From positions 17,961,001 to 18,025,000 of the forward strand of contig CM045731.1 of NCBI GenBank assembly GCA_024760905.1: a stretch of DNA of 64,000 bases, read 5' to 3'. Of the stretch, positions 55,958-64,000 are shown in pieces (position 1 is the stretch's first letter; every line of letters starts with the position of its first letter). A program made the translations under genes and the position numbers. The notes below the pieces were generated by a model. It did no database searches. It worked only from the letters and a program-made list of their open reading frames with translations, and had not been told where the DNA came from. The stretch is from Plotosus lineatus (taxonomy: Eukaryota > Chordata > Actinopteri > Siluriformes > Plotosidae).

Positions 55958-56177
55958 TATCTCATAATACACCCCTAAATCAATTATTATAAACATAACA
56001 TTGTAAAATAATATCAAATATATCAAATAATATCAACATTAATTTCAAATAAATTAAATTCAAGCAAACTAATTTCAAATAGATAAATTTTAATCAAATT
56101 CACTCATCAAATATCAAATACAGTATCAAATATAACCTTTAACATTCTCTATGATGCGATTTTTCTGCTTGTAAATG

Positions 56178-56180
<3 letters not shown>

Positions 56181-56233
<53 letters not shown>
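56181..56233. repeat. (TA)n microsatellite
   Basis: About 26 TA units within the T3 MITE. Confidence 0.95.
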
Positions 56234-56236
<3 letters not shown>

Positions 56237-56395
56237 TGAACTGGGAAGAAGGAGGGGGCGTTCAGTCTGTCATTTGTAAACAATGCACGCAGTCATTACG
56301 TCATTTTGTCAGCGTACTACGTCCATACATCTAAACTCAAAATTTTACTTTTTTTTGTAGAAAAAACCCCCCGTAAAATCAAAAAAAAAAAAAAC

Positions 56396-56455
<60 letters not shown>
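56396..56455. repeat. (TA)n microsatellite
   Basis: About 29 TA units at the junction of the T3 MITE and a SINE B tail. Confidence 0.95.
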
Positions 56456-56457
<2 letters not shown>

Positions 56458-56572
56458 CAGGAAGGGCATCCGACGTAAAAACTTATGCCAAATCAAATGT
56501 GCGAATCAGATGATTTGCTGTGGCGACTCCTGAGAAAGGGAAAAACCCGAAAGGATAAAAGAAAAATGTATT
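56456..56572 (+). mobile_element. SINE B / RTE 3' tail fragment
   Basis: GACAGGAAGGGCATCCGACG, TGCCAAATCAAATGTGCG, TTTGCTGTGGCGACTCCTGA and CCCGAAAGGATAAAAG, 5'-truncated and starting in (TA)n. Confidence 0.75.
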
Positions 56573-56929
56573 AATATAATTTTATACATGTTATAGCTTA
56601 TGACTACATGCCGTGTGGTTTTTAAATGCTGACTTCATTTTAGCTAATTAGGCCTAAAGCTTAACATTAATTTTATAAAGTAAAATTCATATATTTCAAT
56701 TTTCATGCAAATTGTGAATTCTCTAAACCCTCAGTAGAGATGTTTTGTTCTTCACTCTATTAGCATTGCCAAATTGCTAATCATGAAAGAGGTCTATTGC
56801 TCCTATAAATAAAACTGCAATTTCTCAGCACTCACCATGGATTTCTAATGCGAATGTAAACAAGTATTAAATGCTAATAAGGAGAGCATCTATATACCCC
56901 CCCCCCCTTCAAAACAGAATACATTTTAC

Positions 56930-57180
56930 AAAAACCATGCTGATCAATAATAATTCCTACATGTTTTCTTTTAAAATACTCCCGTGTCACCGTTGTGCTC
57001 CCGTACCAAGCCATCTTAATTTTACAAAGCCTGTATTCAACACTTTTTCGGGAACAATGTCGAATAAAATGCCCCCAAACATTCGAAGATTTCGATCGAA
57101 CACTTCTATTCCATCTCAGGGCCAATGGCAGTCGACTGAGCCATGTTTTGTAATGTTTATGAAGATGAAATAAAATGCCG
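56930..57180 (-). pseudogene. hAT transposase BED zinc finger remnant
   Basis: On the minus strand one frame reads SKSSNVWGHFIRH, then YRLCKIKMAWYGSTTVTREY and FKRKHVG. The BED finger pattern W-x-x-F, C-x-x-C, H...H is visible, but the first cysteine and the first histidine are both tyrosine, and stops and a frameshift lie upstream. Dead copy. Confidence 0.6.
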
Positions 57181-57301
57181 TACTGAGTGACACTCATCTG
57201 TAGTGGCTGACTTACGCAATAATCACGAGACTTATCAATAACAAGATTTGTTGCCAACACGTTTAATAATCGATTTTTATTGATTCGTTGTTGCCACACT
57301 A

Positions 57302-60300
57302 ATATTCTGTAGGATTGGTGTAATGTTGTGTATGGTCGTATAGTGTTAGTGTAATGTAGTGTTAGTGTAATGTTAGTGTAATGTTGTGTACGGTAGTGTA
57401 CTGTTAGTGTAATGTTGTGTATGGTAATTTAGTGTTAGTGTGATGTTGTGTATGGTAGGGTAGTGTTAGTATGATGTTGTGTACGGTAGGGTAGTGTACG
57501 TGTAATGTTAGTCTAATGTTGTGTATGGTAGTGTAGTGTTAGTGTGATGTTGTGTACGGTAGTGTAGTGTTAGTGTGATGTGTACGGTAGGGTAGTGTTA
57601 GTGTGATGTTGTGTACGGTAGTGTAGTGTTAGTGTGATGTTGTGTATGGTAGTGTAGTGTTAGTGTAATGTTGTGTATGGTAGTGTAGTGTTAGTGTGAT
57701 GTTGTGTACAGTAGTGTTAGTGTAATGTTGTGTATAGTAGTGTAGTGTTAATGTGATGTTGTGTACGGTAGTGTAGTGTTAGTGTAATGTTGTGTACGGT
57801 AGTGTAGTGTTAGTGTAATGTTGTGTACGGTAGTGTAGGGTTAGTGTAATGTTGTGTACAGTAGTGTAGTGTTAGTGTGATGTTGTGTATGGTAGTGTAG
57901 TGTTAGTGTGATGTTAGTGTAATGTTGTGTATGGTAGTGTAGTGGTTGTGTAATGTTGTGGATGGTAGGAAAGTGTTAGTGTAATGTTGTGTACAGTTGT
58001 GTAGTGTTAGTGTAATGTTGTGTATGATGGTGTAGTGTTAGTGTGATGTTGTGTATGGTAGTGTAGTGTTAGTGTGATGTTGTGTATGGTAGTGTAGTGT
58101 TAGTGTAATGTTGTGTATGGTAGTGTAGTGTTAGTGTGATGTTAGTGTGATGTTGTGTATGATAGTGTAGTGTTAGTGTGATGTTGTGTATGGTAGTGTA
58201 GTGTTAGTGTGATGTTAGTGTGATGTTGCGTATGGTAGTGTAGTGTTAGTGTGATGTTGTGTATGGTAGTGTCGTGTTAGTGTAATGTTGTGTACGGTAG
58301 TGTAGTGTTAGTGTGATGTTGTGTATGGTAGTGTAGTGTTAGTGTAATGTTGTGTATGGTAGTGTAGTGTTAGTGTGATGTTGTGTACAGTAGTGTTAGT
58401 GTAATGTTGTGTATAGTAGTGTAGTGTTAATGTGATGTTGTGTACGGTAGTGTAGTGTTAGTGTAATGTTGTGTACGGTAGTGTAGTGTTAGTGTAATGT
58501 TGTGTACGGTAGTGTAGGGTTAGTGTAATGTTGTGTACAGTAGTGTAGTGTTAGTGTGATGTTAGTGTAATGTTGTGTATGGTAGTGTAGTGGTTGTGTA
58601 ATGTTGTGGATGGTAGGGTAGTGTTAGTGTAATGTTGTGTATGATGGTGTAGTGTTAGTGTGATGTTGTGTATGGTAGTGTAGTGTTAGTGTGATGTTGT
58701 GTTTGGTAGTGTAGTGTTAGTGTGATGTTGTGTATGGTAGTGTAGTGTTAGTGTGATGTTGTGTATGATAGTGTAGTGTTAGTGTGATGTTCTGTATGGT
58801 AGTGTAGTGTTAGTGTGATGTTAGTGTGATGTTGCGTATGGTAGTGTAGTGTTAGTGTGATGTTGTGTATGGTAGTGTCGTGTTAGTGTGATGTTAGTGT
58901 GATGTTGTGTACAGTCGTGTAGTGTTAGTGTGATGTGTATGGTAGTGTTAGTGTGACGTTGCGTATGGTAGTGTAGTGTTAGTGTGATGTTGTGTACAGT
59001 AGTGTAGTGTTAGTGTGATGTTGTGTATGGTAGTGTAGTGTTAGTGTGATGTTGTGTATGGTAGTGTGATGTTAGTGTGATGTTGTGTACAGTAGTGTCG
59101 TGTTAGTGTGATGTTAGTGTGATGTTGTGTACAGTCGTGTAGTGTTAGTGTGATGTGTATGGTAGTGTTAGTGTGATGTTGCGTATGGTAGTGTAGTGTT
59201 AGTGTGATGTTGTGTACAGTAGTGTAGTGTTAGTGTGATGTTGTGTATGGTAGTGTAGTGTTAGTGTGATGTTGTGTATGGTAGTGTGATGTTAGTGTGA
59301 TGTTGTGTACAGTAGTGTAGTGTTAGTGTGATGTTGTGTATGGTAGTGTAGTGTTAGTGTGATGTTGTGTATGGTAGTGTAGTGTTAGTGTGATGTTAGT
59401 GTGATGTTGCGTATGGTAGTGTAGTGTTAGTGTGATGTTGTGTATGGTAGTGTAGTGTTAGTGTGATGTTAGTGTGATGTTGTGTACAGTCGTGTAGTGT
59501 TAGTGTGATGTTGTGTATGGTAGTGTTAGTGTGATGTTGCGTATGGTAGTGTAGTGTTAGTGTGATGTTGTGTACGGTGAGTGTAGTGTTAGTGTGATGT
59601 TGTGTATGGTAGTGTAGTGTTAATGTGATGTTAGTGTGATGTTGTGTACAGTAGTGTAGTGTTAGTGTGATGTTGTGTATGGTAGTGTAGTGTTAGTGTG
59701 ATGTTGTGTATGGTAGTGTAGTGTTAGTGTGATGTTAGTGTGATGTTGCGTATGGTAGTGTAGTGTTAGTGTGATGTTGTGTATGGTAGTGTAGTGTTAG
59801 TGTGATGTTGTGTATGGTAGTGTTAGTGTGATGTTGCGTATGGTAGTGTAGTGTTAGTGTGATGTTGTGTACAGTAGTATAGTGTTAGTGTGATGTTGTG
59901 TATGGTAGTGTAGTGTTTGTGTGATGTTGTGTATGGTAGTGTAGTGTTAGTGTGATGTTAGTGTGATGTTGCGTATGGTAGTGTAGTGTTAGTGTGATGT
60001 TAGTGTGATGTTAGTGTGATGTTGTGTACAGTCGTGTAGTGTTAGTGTGATGTTGTGTATGGTAGTGTTAGTGTGATGTTGCGTATGGTAGTGTAGTGTT
60101 AGTGTGATGTTGTGTACAGTAGTGTAGTGTTAGTGTGATGTTGTGTATGGTAGTGTAGTGTTAGTGTGATGTTGTGTATGGTAGTGTAGTGTTAGTGTGA
60201 TGTTAGTGTGATGTTGTGTACAGTAGTGTAGTGTTAGTGTGATGTTGTGTATGGTAGTGTAGTGTTAATGTGATGTTAGTGTGATGTTGTGTACAGTAGT

Positions 60301-61005
60301 GTAGTGTTAGTGTGATGTGTATGGTAGTGTAGTGTTAGTGTAATGTTGTGTATGGTAGTGTAGTGTTAGTGTAATGTTGTGTATGGTAGTGTAGTGTTAG
60401 TGTGATGTTAGTGTGATGTTGTGTATGATAGTGTAGTGTTAGTGTGATGTTGTGTATGGTAGTGTAGTGTTAGTGTGATGTTAGTGTGATGTTGCGTATG
60501 GTAGTGTAGTGTTAGTGTGATGTTGTGTATGGTAGTGTAGTGTTAGTGTGATGTTAGTGTGATGTTGTGTACAGTCGTGTAGTGTTAGTGTGATGTTGTG
60601 TATGGTAGTGTAGTGTTAGTGTGATGTTGTGTACAGTAGTGTAGTGTTAGTGTGATGTTGTGTACAGTAGTGTAGTGTTAGTGTGATGTTAGTGTGATGT
60701 TGTGTACAGTAGTGTAGTGTTAGTGTGATGTTGCGTATGGTAGTGTAGTGTTAGTGTGATGTTGTGTACAGTAGTGTAGTGTTAGTGTGATGTTGTGTAT
60801 GGTAGTGTAGTGTTAGTGTGATGTTGTGTATGGTAGTGTAGTGTTAGTGTGATGTTGTGTATGGTAGTGTAGTGTTAGTGTGATGTTAGTGTGATGTTGT
60901 GTATAGTAGTGTAGTGTTAGTGTGATGTTGTGTATGGTAGTGTAGTGTTTGTGTGATGTTGCGTATGGTAGTGTAGTGTTAGTGTGATGTTAGTGTAATG
61001 TGTCG
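57302..61005. repeat. 31-bp GT-rich minisatellite, main array
   Basis: About 115-120 units. The common unit is 31 bases beginning GTGTTAGTGTGATGTT and carrying TATGGTAGTG. Variants swap TATGG for TACGG or TACAG, GTGATG for GTAATG, or add GTTAGTGTGAT once more. The plus strand is almost free of C. Every frame has stops (TAG, TGA), so it is not coding. Confidence 0.97.
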
Positions 61006-61355
61006 TGTGTGCAGCCTAGAAACAGACTGTAATTGCTGCTCTCATCTCCATCTGAATAGAATTATTAGAAAATGTTTAATGGGATCCGTATGATTTTGTC
61101 AGTAACCTTCTGTCATGATGAAAGTGAAACGAATAATTAAATTAAATTTTATCCTTCTGAATAAAAAACATGGGATGAATTTCCTCATTGATAACCCTGT
61201 GTTATATAATTTGACCTACTTTAATCTGATTAAAAGACGGCAAGAGAAAATGTTGAGCACATTCACAATCACGTGAAAGCAGTTGGTTGAAATGCCTGTA
61301 AGGAGTTTTAGCGTTCGAGGCTCATACCTGATGACAGACTCTGCTCGTGCCTGCA
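61006..61355. other. Unique sequence after the minisatellite
   Basis: AT-rich, non-repetitive, no gene recognised. Confidence 0.4.
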
Positions 61356-61359
61356 TAGG

Positions 61360-61590
61360 TTTCCTTCTGGAACTTTGGTTTCTTTCGACAGTCGAAAAAG
61401 CCATGTATATTAAATCACCTAGACACTCTAAATTGCCCATTGATATGAATGTAAACGTACAGCTATATCGTTCACGTATGTTATGTTCCATAGTACTGTG
61501 ATAGACGGGTATAGTCCCACCTCTCACCCAGAGTTAGCTGGGATTGGCTTCTGCTTCTCCTGCAACCCAGAATGGGGAAATGTTCTGGAT
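61360..61590 (+). mobile_element. SINE family A, diverged
   Basis: AGGTTTCCTTCTGGAACTTTGG, ATTAAATCACCTAGACACTC, AAATTGCCCATTGATATGAA and GAGTTAGCTGGGATTGGC are in family order but with many changes. Confidence 0.45.
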
Positions 61591-61683
61591 AATGGATGGA
61601 TGAAATATGTGCGAGAGCAGTTATCATTTTTATCAGCATCTCATTTCTCTCTTTCACTCTTGAAATTAATAACAGTGAAAGAT

Positions 61684-61686
61684 ACA

Positions 61687-61775
<89 letters not shown>

Positions 61776-61799
61776 TCACACACACACACACACACACAA
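61684..61799. repeat. (CA)n microsatellite
   Basis: About 55 CA units with rare TA and TT interruptions. A shorter (CA) run lies at 61860-61876. Confidence 0.95.
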
Positions 61800-61921
61800 C
61801 TTGTTGTCTTGACAGGAAACAGGAAATCAACACTGTCTGAGTCATCATATTCAGAATTACACACACACACACACAGTGATATGAATGAGGACACTGAATT
61901 AAATAAAATAAGTTACAATGA

Positions 61922-62258
61922 TGGGAAGTGGTGGCTTGGTGGTGGTGGCATTGATGGCCTGATCCGAAGGTCGTAGGTTCAAGCCCCGTTGTCAATGGTT
62001 GTCACTGCTACCCCCCCAATGCAGCTAACAGGGCTATCAAAGTCCACCCATGTCTCTCAATTTCTGTGGTGAGAGGTTCATGTAAAAAAAAAAAAAAACC
62101 ATCTGCATAGCCGTCAGTGTGTTTCTGCCCTCCAATGGTCTGGCAAGCTGTCCAGGGTGTACTCTGCCCTCGCCCAGAGTTGGCTGCAATGGGCGCCAGC
62201 CTCCCCGCAACCCTAATTAGGATTAATCGGTTCAGAAAATGAATGAATGAATGAATAA
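61922..62258 (+). mobile_element. Chimeric SINE (head B, tail A)
   Basis: Head GGAAGTGGTGGCTTGGTGG, GGTCGTAGGTTCAAGCC, body CAGGGCTATCAAAGTCC, then tail GGCAAGCTGTCCAGGGTG and CCTAATTAGGATTAATCGG with GAATGAATGAATGAAT. Confidence 0.75.
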
Positions 62259-62282
62259 CAATACGTAATTTTTTATAGAATC

Positions 62283-62284
<2 letters not shown>

Positions 62285-62331
<47 letters not shown>
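62285..62331. repeat. (CA)n microsatellite
   Basis: About 23 CA units following a SINE tail. Confidence 0.95.
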
Positions 62332-62351
62332 TAGTTGTTCTGAAAACTAGG

Positions 62352-62672
62352 ATGTGCAGCATGGTGGTGGAGCAGTCAGCCTCTCAGCAGGAAGGTCTTG
62401 GGTTTGGTCTTGCTGAGGGCGTTTATATCTGGAGTGTATATGGTCTCCCTATGATTGAGGGTCTACTACAGGTACTCTGGTTTCCTCCTACAGTCCAAAG
62501 ACGTGCGCATCAGGCTAAATGGCTAATTGCCCCTAGATATGAGCGTGTGTCTGAATGGTTGTGTGTGTGTGTGTGTGTTGGCCTTGCACCGATCTGGGTG
62601 TACCCCGCCTTCGCCCAGTGTTGGCCGAGATAGGCTCCATAGGTGTTAAGCAGTCTGGCAAATGAATGAATT
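62352..62672 (+). mobile_element. SINE family A copy
   Basis: TGCAGCATGGTGGTGGAGC, GGTACTCTGGTTTCCTCC, ACAGTCCAAAGACGTGCGC, ATTGCCCCTAGATATGAG, CCCCGCCTTCGCCCAGTG, and a GAATGAATT end. Confidence 0.65.
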
Positions 62673-62844
62673 ATTAAATTCGGGATTGATCGTACCGTGG
62701 TGTGCATGTGTGGTTTGTGTGCGTTTCAAATTTCTCATTGATCAGTGATGCTAAAGTGGGGATTTCTAGGATTCTAGAATTTTTTTCTACACGGGGAACT
62801 TTATAGAAAGTGGGATTAATGGCTTGAGATTAATATGCCACTAC

Positions 62845-63038
62845 AGGGAGTGAGAGAGAGAGAGTAGGCTGGGAGAGAAGGAGAGAGTAAGTGAGAGAGG
62901 AAAAGCGAGATGGGGGACAGACAGGGGAGGGGGAGGAAGTGTGTGTGGGTGAATGAGGGAGGGACAGAGAGAGTGGGGAGAAAGTGCGTGTGAGTGAGTG
63001 TGTGAGAGAGAGAGACAGACAGAGAGAGAGACAGAAAG

Positions 63039-63077
<39 letters not shown>

Positions 63078-63144
63078 GTGTGTGTTTGTGTGTGTGTGTG
63101 TGAGAGAGAAAGAGAGAGAGAGAGAGTGTGTGCATGTGTGTGTG

Positions 63145-63178
<34 letters not shown>

Positions 63179-63213
63179 TGAGAGAGAGAGAGACAGAGAG
63201 CGAGAGAGAGAGA

Positions 63214-63247
<34 letters not shown>

Positions 63248-63286
63248 AAGGAGGAGAGAGAGAGAGAGAGAGAGTGAGAGAGTATA

Positions 63287-63328
<42 letters not shown>

Positions 63329-63342
63329 GTGAGAGAGAGAGA

Positions 63343-63390
<48 letters not shown>

Positions 63391-63395
63391 CAGAG
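62845..63395. repeat. GA- and TG-rich composite microsatellite
   Basis: Alternating (GA)n and (TG)n blocks, e.g. (GA) 63040-63070, (TG) 63140-63176, (TG) 63214-63233, (TG) 63344-63372. Very similar in make-up to 42292-43360. Confidence 0.95.
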
Positions 63396-63399
63396 AGAG

Positions 63400-63479
63400 A
63401 GATTTTCTTTGTCTCTACTGTTCTAGACCGAGCTGCATTGGTTTTTACATAATTAGATTCTACTGCACTGCTGCCAAGC

Positions 63480-63533
<54 letters not shown>

Positions 63534-63832
63534 TTATCATGTCTCTCATGTTTTTTCTTCCTCCTTGGCCATCTCTCTCTCTCCTTTACCCTCATTGTAT
63601 ATCCATAAAAGATAAAAGAAAGAAACCCAGAAAGAAATGACAGAAGTGCATTGTAACCCACCCCCCCCCCTCTCTCTAGCTCTCCTTTTTTTAAATAATA
63701 GTTTCAAACTGCAACGATATTAAACAGCTAACGTGTACGGTGAGTCACACTCAATAAAAATGATGAAATGCTCAGTAGGACATGATGTAGGAGGCAGCAG
63801 CATTAAAACGTCCGTATGTTCTTTTTTTGAGT

Positions 63833-63879
<47 letters not shown>

Positions 63880-64000
63880 GAGTGGAGGAGGCGGGGGGGC
63901 AGAAGATGTGGAGGAACATGTCCTGCTCGAGGACAGATTAGTCACCCTGATCACAGTCGCGCAGCTTTCAGGCGGGTTGGCTAACTAAAGTATCGCATGC
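63400..64000. other. Right edge of window: (CT)n, (GA)n and unique DNA
   Basis: (CT)n 63482-63532 and (GA)n 63837-63877 flank unique sequence. The last 120 bases are GC-richer (GGAGGCGGGGGG, CAGGCGGGTTGG). No gene recognised. Confidence 0.5.

Larger units (their letters stand above)
55408..56396. mobile_element. Tigger-type MITE family T3, split by SINE A
   Basis: TA at 55406-55407, then CAGACGCTCCCCGACTTACG. The interior has ACCGTATCTCATAA and, after the SINE, ACACCCCTAAATCAATTATT and GGCGTTCAGTCTGTC. This is the inverse of the 40362 copy. The far TIR is eroded into (TA)n. Confidence 0.7.
54564..57301 (-). mobile_element. hAT element inserted in the minisatellite, loaded with nested repeats
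   Basis: The left end TAGGGCTGCAACTATCGATT and right end GTTGTTGCCACACTA are degenerate inverted ends of the GGGCTGCAAC hAT group. They are flanked by ATATTGTG (54556-54563) and ATATTCTG (57302-57309), an 8-bp TSD with one change. A BED zinc finger remnant on the minus strand near the right end shows the coding strand. Its own DNA is about 1.1 kb; the rest is later insertions. Confidence 0.75.

Noticed and set aside
57302..61005. CRISPR-like regular repeats
   Set aside because: Units are contiguous without unique spacers and the DNA is eukaryotic. It is a minisatellite.
62816..63661. 281-codon open frame on the minus strand
   Set aside because: It translates GA and TG microsatellites ([10 protein letters not shown]) and has no independent complexity. 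The same holds for long frames at 42215-43374, 21047-21562 and 61481-61894.
20800..64000. WASF1 coding exons
   Set aside because: I looked for the conserved N-terminal WAVE homology sequence on the plus strand and saw none. Only the neighbour relation in human suggests the gene, so no CDS was called.

Overview
This is eukaryotic, almost certainly teleost fish, nuclear DNA. The window holds a spliced vertebrate gene with GT-AG introns, long CA, TA and GA microsatellites, and fish-type mobile DNA: Tc1 with DD34E, Tigger/pogo and hAT elements, RTE LINE fragments and several SINE families. A siluriform or other otophysan source is plausible, but I cannot prove it from the sequence.

Region 1 (1-19.8 kb) is one complete gene on the minus strand. 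It is CDC40 (PRP17), the WD40 second-step pre-mRNA splicing factor. I could place all 15 coding exons with exact splice sites. They join in frame into 577 codons plus a stop, from the ATG at 19811 to the TGA at 898, with a poly(A) signal at 513-518. The start codon sits inside a consensus YY1 site. The introns are full of repeats: a hAT MITE past the 3' end, SINEs, a 1.55 kb Tc1 element with an intact catalytic triad but a broken reading frame, pogo/Tigger remnants, and a 39-bp-stem hairpin resembling a miRNA precursor.

Region 2 (19.8-20.8 kb) is the upstream flank of CDC40. It has CCAAT and GC boxes and a possible plus-strand exon with a good splice donor. In human, WASF1 lies head-to-head with CDC40, so a divergent WASF1 promoter is a reasonable guess. 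I found no WASF1 coding exon here.

Region 3 (20.8-64 kb) has no coding exon I can recognise and is dominated by repeats. It contains three Tigger-type MITE families, a long palindromic fold-back element (two copies), an inverted duplication with CA and TG tracts on opposite arms, and a 5S rRNA-derived SINE. Four tRNA-headed SINE families (called A-D here) are present, one of them in two forms with different 3' tails. There are also RTE LINE 3' ends, about 1 kb of GA-rich DNA, and about 4.7 kb of a 31-bp GT-rich minisatellite (53.56-61.0 kb) split by a SINE and by a hAT element that is itself packed with nested insertions. Target-site duplications (TSDs) visible in the sequence give an order of insertion at several places.
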